Below, piece by piece: positions 1 to 7,894 of a DNA stretch of 19,097 bases. Source of the stretch: Arcicella sp038230735 (lineage in GTDB: Bacteria > Bacteroidota > Bacteroidia > Cytophagales > Spirosomataceae). The notes beneath the pieces are model-generated. The model was not told where the DNA came from and did no database searches. It saw only the letters and a program-made list of their open reading frames with translations. Every line of letters begins with the position of its first letter. Positions within the stretch are counted from its first letter, which is position 1. Made by a program: the position numbers and the translations under genes. The DNA lies in the NCBI GenBank assembly GCA_038230735.1, contig JBBRMR010000090.1, forward strand, positions 1-19,097. The letters are read 5' to 3'.

Positions 1-3
1 ACT

Positions 4-11
4 TATCTTTG
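4..11 (+). promoter_or_regulatory. -7 promoter element for the J-domain gene
   Basis: TATCTTTG is a perfect match to the Bacteroidetes -7 consensus TAnnTTTG. It lies about 110 bases before the ATG at 122. The matching -33 element would fall outside the window. The resulting long leader would contain the repeat hairpin at 20-121. Confidence 0.5.
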
Positions 12-19
12 TGCTGTTT

Positions 20-121
20 CGATTTTCGTTATTCGATGCTTGATGTTTGGCTATCCATTCCGAACATCGAATCCCCAACTTCGCACATCGAATCCCGAAC
101 AACGAACATCAAACAACGAAT
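20..121. repeat. Intergenic word-repeat hairpin, locus A
   Basis: The stretch is built from variants of the words CGAACATCGAATCCC and AACATCAAACAACGAAT. CGAACATCGAATCCC occurs at 61-75 and again with one change at 82-96. The left part, ATTCGATGCTTGATGTTT at 31-48, is the near reverse complement of 105-121, so the transcript can fold into a hairpin ending just before the ATG at 122. The word CGAACATCGAATC recurs at 9248-9260. It resembles locus B and locus C in design but not in sequence. Confidence 0.7.
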
Positions 122-1276
122 ATGTCCCATCAGTCGCTTATCATAACTCAAAAATCTGCCAAAGATTTATCTAAACTTCAAAAGCAATTTAATGCTAACG
201 TCAAGAAAATCAATGAGTTAAAACAACGTTTGGTAGAAGATACTGAGCAAATCAAAACCATCGTTACTCGTATTCAAACAGAGGTTATTCCTTTTGAAAA
301 GAAACATAATGAGAAAATTGTGGAATTAGTTTATGTTTTTGACAGACACCATGAAGACGCTTTTTTCAAGAAAAAAGAGAAGGAAAAAATGGCTGATTTT
401 ATCCTAAATCATTGCCATGATTTGATTCATGCAGGATTTGATGAATTGAAAGTCATTCATGACAAATACGCTGATGATTCTTTTGATGAAATGGATGCGG
501 AGTCGGATGATACAGCTTCGGAGATGTTGAAAGACATGATGAAAAATATGTTTGGCATTGAGGTGGATGACGATGTGGACGTGAGCGACCCGAATAAATT
601 GCAAGCATACATGGCTCAGAAAATGGACGAAAAAGCAGAAGAAGCCAAAGAAGCTGCTGAAGCCCGAAAAGCCAATAAAAAGAAGACTGATAAACAACTT
701 GAAAAGGAAGCCAAGCTCAAAGAAGAAGCCAAAAATATCAGCAAAGCCGCTCGAAGTATTTATACCGATTTAGTAAAGGCTTTTCACCCCGACCGTGAGT
801 TGGATGAAGCCGAAAAACTCCACAAAACCGAAATCATGAAAAAGGTTACACAGGCGTATGAAGACGATGATTTATTTGAACTATTACGTTTGAAAATTGA
901 ACTGCAAGGCTCTGATATTGAATTACTTACGATGGCGGACGAACAGTTGAAATATTACAATAAAATCCTGAAAGAGCAAGTTGATGAATTAGAAAATAAC
1001 CTCTGGCAACTGCGAATGGGAGCATCTGGACCCATGGGAATGATGGGCGGTGGCATGGATTTATTTCAAAAATTTGGGGGTGAAGCAAAGCAAATGAAAG
1101 CGAAATTTACCCGAGAAATAAATCGTTTGAAAAAAGGAATTCAAGCCTTAGAAACGGAGATAATGAGTCTAACTCCCCGTGAAAATATGCGAAGATATTT
1201 GAAACAATACGAAATACAAGATGATTTTGACGACATGGATTTCATGAATTTTTTACCACCGAGTTTTTTTAGGTAG
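122..1276 (+). CDS. J-domain protein with internal J-domain and coiled coils
   Basis: A 384-residue cytosolic protein, probably a Hsp70 (DnaK) co-chaperone. The J-domain is internal, about residues 205-262: a helix with YTDLVKAFHPD carries the diagnostic HPD at 222-224, followed by a helix running through KKVTQAYEDDDLFELLRL. Residues 15-60 and 165-205 are rich in Lys/Glu and heptad-like, and 270-300 and 320-350 look like further coiled coil. A short Gly/Met-rich stretch (about 303-320) recalls the G/F linker of DnaJ. There is no zinc-finger domain and no signal peptide. An upstream in-frame ATG at 47 would add 25 residues encoded by the repeat hairpin, with a composition unlike the rest, so the ATG at 122 is preferred. 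The C-terminus is acidic then hydrophobic (DDFDDMDFMNFLPPSFF), possibly a docking tail. The client is unknown. Confidence 0.85.
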   Translation: MSHQSLIITQKSAKDLSKLQKQFNANVKKINELKQRLVEDTEQIKTIVTRIQTEVIPFEKKHNEKIVELVYVFDRHHEDAFFKKKEKEKMADFILNHCHDLIHAGFDELKVIHDKYADDSFDEMDAESDDTASEMLKDMMKNMFGIEVDDDVDVSDPNKLQAYMAQKMDEKAEEAKEAAEARKANKKKTDKQLEKEAKLKEEAKNISKAARSIYTDLVKAFHPDRELDEAEKLHKTEIMKKVTQAYEDDDLFELLRLKIELQGSDIELLTMADEQLKYYNKILKEQVDELENNLWQLRMGASGPMGMMGGGMDLFQKFGGEAKQMKAKFTREINRLKKGIQALETEIMSLTPRENMRRYLKQYEIQDDFDDMDFMNFLPPSFFR

Positions 1277-1281
1277 AACGT

Positions 1282-1317
1282 AAAAATCCCTCAATTTTCA
1301 GGAATTGAGGGATTTTT
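1282..1317. terminator. Bidirectional rho-independent terminator
   Basis: A perfect 15-base-pair stem (1282-1296 with 1303-1317) with the 6-base loop TTCAGG. It has an A-run on one side and a T-run on the other, so it can stop transcripts from the J-domain gene (+) and from the HNH gene (-), whose stop codon is only three bases away. Confidence 0.9.
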
Positions 1318-1320
1318 ATT

Positions 1321-1908
1321 TTATTCTAATAGTTTAGTTACATCTATTCTCAATTCATGTTTTAGGGCTGTGGCAAAGCTTAGATTGTCTTTGTCACTCT
1401 TCAATAACTCAAAAAACTCTTCTTCATTACTACAAAAACTTCTTAAAATTCTAATGTTATCAACATGAATACTGCGGTCTTTGTACAGCATAAAATGATT
1501 GAGACTTAGAAACTTGATTAAATTGTCAACTTCTTTATCCATTTTATTTACAACCACAAATTCTCCATTTTCATAAGTGATTCTTTGTAAAAAATCTTTT
1601 TCATAAGGCATGAGTATTGGCAAAAAAGTATCTGTCTTACTCGTTATTTTTTTTGGTCTATTTTCATTTATCAACGCCACGACAATATACCAGTTATAGT
1701 AATCGTCCATCTTATCTGGATATTCAGCCTTCGGGGAAAAATGCTCAATATGAACAGAATCAGTCTTCTTAACAAACCGTTCTGTATAAGCACAAAAGCC
1801 CTTTTGTTCGGTATTAAGCAATATTTCTTTGATTTTTTGACGGTCAGAAGGATTTGAATATTTTAGATTAATAGCTTCTGATGCAGGAGTTTTAATGAGA
1901 TACTGCAT
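1321..1908 (-). CDS. PtuB-like HNH nuclease of a Septu-type defence pair
   Basis: A 195-residue protein, probable nuclease partner of the ATPase encoded just upstream. The HNH core is visible as FCAYTERFV (38-46), VHIEHFSPK (52-60), YYNWYIV (70-76) and NENRPKK (81-87). This follows the order CAYC / IEHFxPK / YxNL / CNxxK of PtuB and the TIGR02646-type HNH proteins found with Septu ATPases and some retrons. H56 would be the general base and N72 the middle HNH Asn. The second Cys of CAYC is Thr here and the later Cys is Glu, so the usual zinc knuckle appears lost. The ATG at 1908 lies inside the 3' end of the ATPase gene (17-base overlap), which indicates translational coupling. No signal peptide; cytosolic. 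The family assignment rests on motif recognition; another HNH clade is possible. Confidence 0.72.
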   Translation of the reverse strand: MQYLIKTPASEAINLKYSNPSDRQKIKEILLNTEQKGFCAYTERFVKKTDSVHIEHFSPKAEYPDKMDDYYNWYIVVALINENRPKKITSKTDTFLPILMPYEKDFLQRITYENGEFVVVNKMDKEVDNLIKFLSLNHFMLYKDRSIHVDNIRILRSFCSNEEEFFELLKSDKDNLSFATALKHELRIDVTKLLE

Positions 1909-3247
1909 CGTTTACAGAGAAATTATAGGCGTTACCCAACTTCATAAATTCTTTAATTAATTGTTTTTTTTGCGTTTTGTCTTCTGTATTAGGAATAATA
2001 TTTTTTAACTCCAAATAACGTTGCCAAATCATTTCTCCTTTCTCGCCCATTACACTTCTGACAGCAAAATCTTTGTATAAAATATCATTAGTATCATCAT
2101 AAATGGGGCTTGTTCCTCTACGTGCCTGCACATATCCATTTTCATTAAATTCTAAAATAAAACGCTCATAAGGCTCAAATTGAGCAGCTATGATGGGACT
2201 GTGTGTAGCCATGAATATTTGCGTATTCTGGGTAATATTCTGGTAAATTTCTATCAAATCATACAGAAAATCAGGGTAGAGGCTATTTTCAGGTTCATCA
2301 ATAATCAGAAAACCTTTTTCAATTTTGCGATTGAAATAAAGGCTGTAAATATGACCTACTTTGAAGATAAAATTTCTGATGCCCGAACTCAGTTGATTGT
2401 ATGGAATCTTGGTATCTGAATTAATCAATTTTATGTATGCCTGTAAATTCTCAGTCAATTGTACGGGTATATTAGCCTTTTCAACATCAAATTCTAAACC
2501 CGCTTTCCGTAAAATCTTATTCCAAATTTCGGCTAAACCTTCTAATATTTTGGGATGAACTTTATCGAATTCGTCTTTTAATTGCTTAATGGTTTTATCT
2601 TGATTTTCAGGTTTTTCTTGCAATTTAATCATTTCACTTTCTCGGTTTTTGATGAGATAAATCAACAAAGTCCAAAATTGTGAAATGGTATTTGAAGAGA
2701 CTTCGTGTTTGAAAGGGAAATCTTTAAATAACTTTATAGCCTCATTTACAGAACTATCGGGTAAATTATAAATAGAATTAAAAGCGTTATCATTCTGTTC
2801 AGAAGGAACATAAATAGCTAAATCATTAGAATTATCTTTTAGTGTAAAAACTTGTCCTGTTGCAAAAGAATAGTTTTTATTAGAAGCGTATTTATTCCAA
2901 GACTTTAAACCCTTATGGAATATTTCTAATATTTCTTTGTCTGATGCATTAATCTTAAAATTAGTCTTATTTGATTTTTTCAAGTTTCCTTCAAGAATTT
3001 TTTTACCATTTTCTTCGACATCATACAATATATTCAACAAACTACTATCTTGATTGGAATTATATAATCTTTTATCTTTAGCACAAACTAAATCATTCAA
3101 ATCCTTCAACAAAGTAGTTTTCCCCGTCCCATTACTCCCAATAAAGCACACTTTATCCAAAGGTTCGCCCGTTTCTGGATGGGTTAGATCAAGCTCAAAA
3201 TCTTTGAACTGTTGAAAGTCTTTGATAATTATTTTACAGATTTTCAT
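1892..3247 (-). CDS. PtuA-like AAA/ABC-type ATPase of a Septu-type defence pair
   Basis: A 451-residue cytosolic ATPase with all the ABC/SMC-type motifs in order: Walker A GSNGTGKTT (37-45), signature-like LSSGIRN (286-292), Walker B FLIIDEPE (313-320) followed by the D-loop NSLYPDF, and the H-loop ATHSP (347-351). The start KICKIIIKDFQQFKDFELDL is typical of OLD/PtuA/RecF-like AAA_15/AAA_21 proteins. There is no C-terminal TOPRIM domain: after the H-loop only about 100 residues remain, so it is not a full OLD nuclease. The nuclease role would fall to the overlapping downstream HNH gene. In Septu systems the ATPase and HNH protein form one complex that cuts DNA during phage infection; that role is transferred here by family and gene order. 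The gene is visibly richer in A/T than the RND gene beside it, which fits acquisition by transfer. Confidence 0.8.
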   Translation of the reverse strand: MKICKIIIKDFQQFKDFELDLTHPETGEPLDKVCFIGSNGTGKTTLLKDLNDLVCAKDKRLYNSNQDSSLLNILYDVEENGKKILEGNLKKSNKTNFKINASDKEILEIFHKGLKSWNKYASNKNYSFATGQVFTLKDNSNDLAIYVPSEQNDNAFNSIYNLPDSSVNEAIKLFKDFPFKHEVSSNTISQFWTLLIYLIKNRESEMIKLQEKPENQDKTIKQLKDEFDKVHPKILEGLAEIWNKILRKAGLEFDVEKANIPVQLTENLQAYIKLINSDTKIPYNQLSSGIRNFIFKVGHIYSLYFNRKIEKGFLIIDEPENSLYPDFLYDLIEIYQNITQNTQIFMATHSPIIAAQFEPYERFILEFNENGYVQARRGTSPIYDDTNDILYKDFAVRSVMGEKGEMIWQRYLELKNIIPNTEDKTQKKQLIKEFMKLGNAYNFSVNDAVSH

Positions 3248-3283
3248 TTCATTTATTTTTTATCTACTCAAATAGAACAAAAA

Positions 3284-3308
3284 AAGTCCGATTTTCAAAA
3301 TCGGACTT
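3284..3308. terminator. Terminator after the RND pump gene
   Basis: AAGTCCGATT (3284-3293) pairs with AATCGGACTT (3299-3308) around a 5-base loop. Read on the minus strand it is followed by a run of seven T, so it ends the RND transcript and separates it from the ATPase gene that starts 37 bases further on. Confidence 0.85.
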
Positions 3309-3329
3309 AAATGTAGGTCAAAATACTTT

Positions 3330-6300
3330 CTAAACCACCTCTAAAACCTCCTCATTCTTAACCTCCCCACCCTGCACTTTCAAATTCCTCGACATATAAC
3401 TATACACCGCTGGAATGATGTAAAGCGTTAAGGATGTGGCAAATAGCATCCCACCTACTACCGCAATACCCATCGAAACTCGGCTTTGTGAGCCTGACCC
3501 CAAGGCTAAGGCTATGGGTAAAATTCCCAAAATAGTACAAAGCGATGTCATCAAAATAGGTCTGAAACGAGCTACGGCTGCCTCTTGGGCGGCTTGCATT
3601 TTGTTGCTTCCTAACTCTTTTCGTTGATTGGCAAATTCCACAATCAAGATTCCGTTTTTAGTTACTAAACCAATCAAAACGATAATGCCGATTTGTGAGA
3701 AAATATTGAGCGTCTGACCAAAATCCCATAGTGAAAGCAAAGCCCCCGCAACTGCCAAAGGAACGGTCAGAAGGATAATCAGCGGGTCAATAAAACTCTC
3801 AAATTGTGCCGACAGAATCAAGTAAATCAGGATTAATGCCAAGGCAAAAGCGAATACTAAGGATGATGAAGAGTCCTTAAATTCCTTCGATTGCCCATCA
3901 TAAGCCGTTGAAAATGAAGGGTCTAAGGTTGCTTTGGCAATCTTATCCATCTCGTTCAAAGCCTCTCCCAAGGTTACGCCTTTGGCGGCTTGTGCTTGTA
4001 CGGTAGCAGCCACATAACGGTTGTATCTGAACAATTGCGGGGGGGTACTTTCTTCCGTAATTTTCACTAAATTATCCAACTGAATCAAATCCCCACGATT
4101 ACTTTTTACGTATAATGAACGTAAATCGGACACATCATTTCTTTCTGGACGATCTATTTGCCCAATAATTTGGTATTGTTTTCCATTCATTAAAAAATAG
4201 CCAAATCGTCTGCCCGAAAGCCCCAATTGAAGCGTTTGGGCTACATCTTGAATAGAAACTCCTAAATTTTGTGCTTTTTCACGGTCAATTTCCAAGCGTA
4301 ATTCGGGTTTCGTGAATTTCAGATTTACGTCTGCCACCTCAAATTTGGGTGATTCCCGAACCTTTGCCATAAACTCTGGAATAGCTTTTTTGAGTTTATC
4401 AAAATTGGCTGCTTGAATTACAAACTGAATGGGCAATCCTCCACCCGAACGTTGTCCTGTTTGAATAGTTGGCTCCTGTACCACAAACATTTTCGCTCCC
4501 GTATATTTCTTCAATTTTGGCTGAATTTCTTCCACAATTTGCTGTTGAGTTCTTCTATTTAAAGTGTCGTGCAATACTACTCTAATCGCTCCTGTATTTG
4601 ATGCCCCATTACCAAAAGGTGGCGATGTAATAGTGATAACACCCTTTCGTTCGTTTTGGGGCAATTCTTTCATTAAAAAATTTCCTATTTCATCCGTAAT
4701 GCCCAACATATAGTCGTAAGTTGCTCCCTCAGGTCCTGTTGCAGAAATTCGGAAACCGCCTCTATCTTCCATAGGAGCGAGTTCGGATGGAATCGCATCA
4801 AATTTGAAAAGACCATAAATTATTCCGATAAAAGTTATCATCAAGACCCAAGCAAACCAACGGATTTTCAAGAAACCTGCTAATGAATTTGAATAAGCAT
4901 TGGTCAAACCTTGAAAAAATGGCTCAGTAACTCTATAAAACCACGGTTTATGATGCCCCCCTTTCAAAATTTTGGAACTCAACATGGGCGTTAAGGTCAG
5001 TGATACAAAAGCTGAAATAATTACCGAACCCGCCACAACAATACCAAATTCCCGAAACAGCCTTCCCGTGATTCCTTGTAAGAAAATAACGGGTAAAAAC
5101 ACCGCTGCCAACGTTACAGTAGTAGAAATAACGGCAAAATAAATCTCCTTTGAACCTTCCAAAGATGCCTGCCAAGGTTCCATCCCTTCTTCAATTTTGG
5201 CGAAAATATTTTCCAAAACCACAATGGCATCATCCACAACGAGTCCAATTGACAATACAATTCCTAATAAAGTAAGTACATTAATGGAAAAATTCATGAT
5301 GTACATAATGAAGAAAACGCCAATCAAAGACACTGGAATTGCCGTTAGCGGAATGAGCGTAGAACGCCAATCTCTGAGGAAAATAAAGATAATCAGAGCC
5401 ACCAAAGCAATAGCAATGAAAATGGTTTCCTCTACTTCGGTAATGGATTTACGGACGTATTTGGTATAGTCAAGCCCCAGGGTTATTTCAATATCTTCGG
5501 GCAAAGTGGCTCGTATTTGCACCATCTTTTTCTCAATGTCATTCACAATCTGAATCTGATTTGCCCCTGGTTGTGGAATCACCGCCACGGCAATCATGGG
5601 AACCATGTCACGTTTGAAAAAAGTTTTTTCGTTTTCAGGAGCCAATTCAGCAAAGCCTACATCACTGAATTTCACCACTTTATCTAATTCTTCTCTCAAA
5701 ATCAAGTTATTGAAATCTTCGGGTGTGGTTAGTCGTCCTTGGGTTCGTACCGTAAGTTCGGTCATCGCTCCTTCTATACTTCCAGATGGCAATTCGATAT
5801 TTTGCTTCGTGAGTGCATTTACAATATCAGGGGCAGTGAGGCGATAAGAAGATAATTTTACGGGGTCAATTCTGAGTCGCATGGCGTACTTTTTTTCACC
5901 CCAAATTTGTACGGAACTTACTCCTTTAACCGTTTGAAATTTCTCCTTGATATTTCGAGTAACCAATTCGTTCAAATCCAGCAAATCACGTTTGGCGGAT
6001 TTAATATTGATGAAATAAATGGGACTGGAATCGGCATCAGCTTTGGCAACCACGGGCGGGTCCACATCTTTGGGCAAATTCGCCAATGAACGAGCCACAC
6101 GGTCTCGGACATCGTTGGCGGCATCTTCAATATCAACCGATAAATCAAATTCTACGGAAATCGTTGAGCGACCATCTCGACTGGACGAAGTGAGGGTGCG
6201 GATTCCCGCAATACCGTTGATGGATTCCTCCAAAGGTTCGGTAATTTGCGATTCGATAATATCGGCATTTGCCCCAGTATAATTAGTTTGAACCGTTACA

Positions 6301-6434
6301 ACGGGCGGGTCTACACTTGGGAATTCACGAATACCCAAATAAGTGTAGCCAATTACGCCAAAAAGGATAATCAAAATAGACATCACCACCGCCAAAACGG
6401 GGCGTTTGATGCTGATTTCAGAGATGGAAGCCAT
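3330..6434 (-). CDS. RND-family inner-membrane efflux transporter (AcrB/HAE1 type)
   Basis: A full-length 1034-residue proton-driven RND pump subunit for efflux of drugs or other amphiphiles. The N-terminal SIKRPVLAVVMSILIILFG (TM1) and IREFPSVDPP are typical. The proton-relay pair D401/D402 in GLVVDDAIVVLENI matches AcrB D407/D408, and K926 in GLVTKNGILIVEFAN matches AcrB K940. The two halves each have a periplasmic loop and a TM bundle. RND pumps normally work with a periplasmic adaptor and an outer-membrane channel; neither gene is in this window. Its ATG is 14 bases after the stop of the glycosyltransferase gene on the same strand, so the two are probably co-transcribed. The short C-terminal tail (KVQGGEVKNEEVLEVV) is cytosolic. 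Substrate cannot be told from the sequence. Confidence 0.95.
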   Translation of the reverse strand: MASISEISIKRPVLAVVMSILIILFGVIGYTYLGIREFPSVDPPVVTVQTNYTGANADIIESQITEPLEESINGIAGIRTLTSSSRDGRSTISVEFDLSVDIEDAANDVRDRVARSLANLPKDVDPPVVAKADADSSPIYFINIKSAKRDLLDLNELVTRNIKEKFQTVKGVSSVQIWGEKKYAMRLRIDPVKLSSYRLTAPDIVNALTKQNIELPSGSIEGAMTELTVRTQGRLTTPEDFNNLILREELDKVVKFSDVGFAELAPENEKTFFKRDMVPMIAVAVIPQPGANQIQIVNDIEKKMVQIRATLPEDIEITLGLDYTKYVRKSITEVEETIFIAIALVALIIFIFLRDWRSTLIPLTAIPVSLIGVFFIMYIMNFSINVLTLLGIVLSIGLVVDDAIVVLENIFAKIEEGMEPWQASLEGSKEIYFAVISTTVTLAAVFLPVIFLQGITGRLFREFGIVVAGSVIISAFVSLTLTPMLSSKILKGGHHKPWFYRVTEPFFQGLTNAYSNSLAGFLKIRWFAWVLMITFIGIIYGLFKFDAIPSELAPMEDRGGFRISATGPEGATYDYMLGITDEIGNFLMKELPQNERKGVITITSPPFGNGASNTGAIRVVLHDTLNRRTQQQIVEEIQPKLKKYTGAKMFVVQEPTIQTGQRSGGGLPIQFVIQAANFDKLKKAIPEFMAKVRESPKFEVADVNLKFTKPELRLEIDREKAQNLGVSIQDVAQTLQLGLSGRRFGYFLMNGKQYQIIGQIDRPERNDVSDLRSLYVKSNRGDLIQLDNLVKITEESTPPQLFRYNRYVAATVQAQAAKGVTLGEALNEMDKIAKATLDPSFSTAYDGQSKEFKDSSSSLVFAFALALILIYLILSAQFESFIDPLIILLTVPLAVAGALLSLWDFGQTLNIFSQIGIIVLIGLVTKNGILIVEFANQRKELGSNKMQAAQEAAVARFRPILMTSLCTILGILPIALALGSGSQSRVSMGIAVVGGMLFATSLTLYIIPAVYSYMSRNLKVQGGEVKNEEVLEVV

Positions 6435-6448
6435 AGTTTTAGATGTGT

Positions 6449-7681
6449 TTAAATGCTTTTATTTACAACCGATTCAATCGCCAAATTGAACCTTTCCGAA
6501 CACTGTGCCAAAGTCCAATTTTGCCGAACGTTCTCAATGGAAAATTTAGATATTTCTTGCTTTAATTCTTGATTATCAATAAGTTGCTGAATACATTTGG
6601 CAATTTCTTCGGGCTTTGAATCTGACAGAAAACCGTTTTTACCATGAATAATCGTCTCTCTAACGCCTCCTTCAGCTACGGCAATTACGGGTGTTCCACA
6701 GGCATTTGCTTCTAAGGGAGCAAAACCAAAAGGTTCGAGATTAGAGGAGTAAATCATACAAATTGCTCCATTCAAAAGTTCTACTAATTGAGCATCCGTA
6801 ACCATTTTTTTAACCTCCAAAACGACACCCAAAGCACGAGCCAATTCAACCATTCCATCCCAATATTCATCATCAACCATATTACCAACCCACAACAATT
6901 TTGGACGATTCTCTGTGATATTTCCTACCGAACGAATCGCTAATTCTGGATTCTTATGAGCGTAAAATCCACCTAATCCTACCACATAAGGCTTTGTAAA
7001 TGAGGTATTTATGGGTTTGAAAAGCTCATTATCAACTCCCAAATAACATACTTCTGAGGGCAATCCGTAGGCTCTTTTACAGCTTTCCATTGAAAAATAA
7101 GAATTAACTAAAACCTTATCAAAAGCCTGAAAATTCTTTCGTTCTTCACGTACATACACCCTAAATTTATTGGCTCTCCAAATATCACTAAACATATAAA
7201 CCCAAAATTTGGGTGTTAGTTTACTCAAATTCTGAGTAGGAGCTTCCCAAATTTGTTCAGGCATGGCTTCGTATAAATAACGATTGGGTTCGCCTAAATA
7301 TAATATTTTCGGAATTTTTGTGAATTGCCCAATAAAAGGCACGCCATAATAATGACAACTATTAGCAAAAAGTACGTCAAAACCCCCTTGATTAATCTCG
7401 TTGGCACATTGCTGACAATGTTTTTCCATCGAAATCATATTCAAGTCCTTCTTAAAAAATAATGAAGAAATTTTTCCCCTCAAAGAAGGTTGCTTTTCAG
7501 TATATCTTAAAGGCACTTGATGGAGCTTTACACCATCGGGCAATTTCATAAATCCATCAGCATCGGGGGCATCTGCCCACATTTCTACTTCGTGTCCTGC
7601 TGAAATTAATCCCTGAATATGATACTGTAAAGCTCTGCTACCCCCGCCACTGTGCAAGTTATGCCAAACAGCTATTTTCAT
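6449..7681 (-). CDS. Glycosyltransferase family 4 (GT-B fold)
   Basis: A 410-residue retaining glycosyltransferase. The N-terminal MKIAVWHNLHSGGGSRAL is the glycine-rich acceptor-side loop of GT4 enzymes. The C-terminal half has a nucleotide-sugar binding Rossmann domain starting at PYVVGLGGFYAHKNPELAI (231-249). The EX7E motif is EPFGFAPLE (E316 and E324), followed by ANACGTPVIAVAEGGVRETI. No membrane segments, so it acts at the cytosolic side, probably on a lipid-linked or surface glycan precursor. Donor and acceptor are not predictable. There are no other glycan genes in the window; the nearest neighbour is the RND pump 14 bases downstream. Confidence 0.9.
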   Translation of the reverse strand: MKIAVWHNLHSGGGSRALQYHIQGLISAGHEVEMWADAPDADGFMKLPDGVKLHQVPLRYTEKQPSLRGKISSLFFKKDLNMISMEKHCQQCANEINQGGFDVLFANSCHYYGVPFIGQFTKIPKILYLGEPNRYLYEAMPEQIWEAPTQNLSKLTPKFWVYMFSDIWRANKFRVYVREERKNFQAFDKVLVNSYFSMESCKRAYGLPSEVCYLGVDNELFKPINTSFTKPYVVGLGGFYAHKNPELAIRSVGNITENRPKLLWVGNMVDDEYWDGMVELARALGVVLEVKKMVTDAQLVELLNGAICMIYSSNLEPFGFAPLEANACGTPVIAVAEGGVRETIIHGKNGFLSDSKPEEIAKCIQQLIDNQELKQEISKFSIENVRQNWTLAQCSERFNLAIESVVNKSI

Positions 7682-7739
7682 TTATTTTTGTTTTGATTAA
7701 CATTTTTAAAGAGTATTTATAAATAGTGGTTGTATATTA

Positions 7740-7894
7740 AAGTCGTAAGTTCTAAGTCGTAAGTCTATAACACAATAGTAAATCTATAATATAAAGTCGA
7801 AAGTTTGTAAGTTGTAAATCCGCAAGTGCAGTATTAGTAAATAGATTATTAGTTTTCAGTTACTTACGACATACGACTTAAAAACTTACGACTT
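7740..7894. repeat. Intergenic word-repeat hairpin, locus B
   Basis: Two copies of AAGTCGTAAGT at 7740-7750 and 7754-7764, then decayed variants (AAGTCGAAAGT, TTGTAAGTTGTAAATC) to about 7830, then inverted copies ACTTACGAC at 7862-7870 and ACTTACGACTT at 7884-7894. The two outer blocks can pair as a long stem. The rightmost copy overlaps the 3' end of the oxidoreductase gene and, read on the minus strand, encodes its last two residues and stop (AAG TCG TAA). The stretch 7682-7739 is AT-rich with nothing else recognisable. Confidence 0.8.

Noticed and set aside
404..697. 97-residue minus open frame within the J-domain gene
   Set aside because: Antisense shadow of a clear coding region; Phe-rich composition comes from the Lys/Glu codons of the other strand.
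2180..2419. 79-residue plus open frame inside the ATPase gene
   Set aside because: Antisense to conserved Walker B and H-loop sequence; no recognisable motif.
1321..3247. Retron-associated ATPase/HNH pair
   Set aside because: The same protein families occur in some retrons, but no reverse transcriptase or msr-msd-like structure is present on either side.
1892..3247. OLD-family nuclease with its own TOPRIM domain
   Set aside because: Only about 100 residues follow the H-loop, without the acidic TOPRIM motifs.
7740..7894. CRISPR array
   Set aside because: The repeated word is only 11 bases, copies are irregular and partly inverted, and there are no uniform spacers or cas genes.
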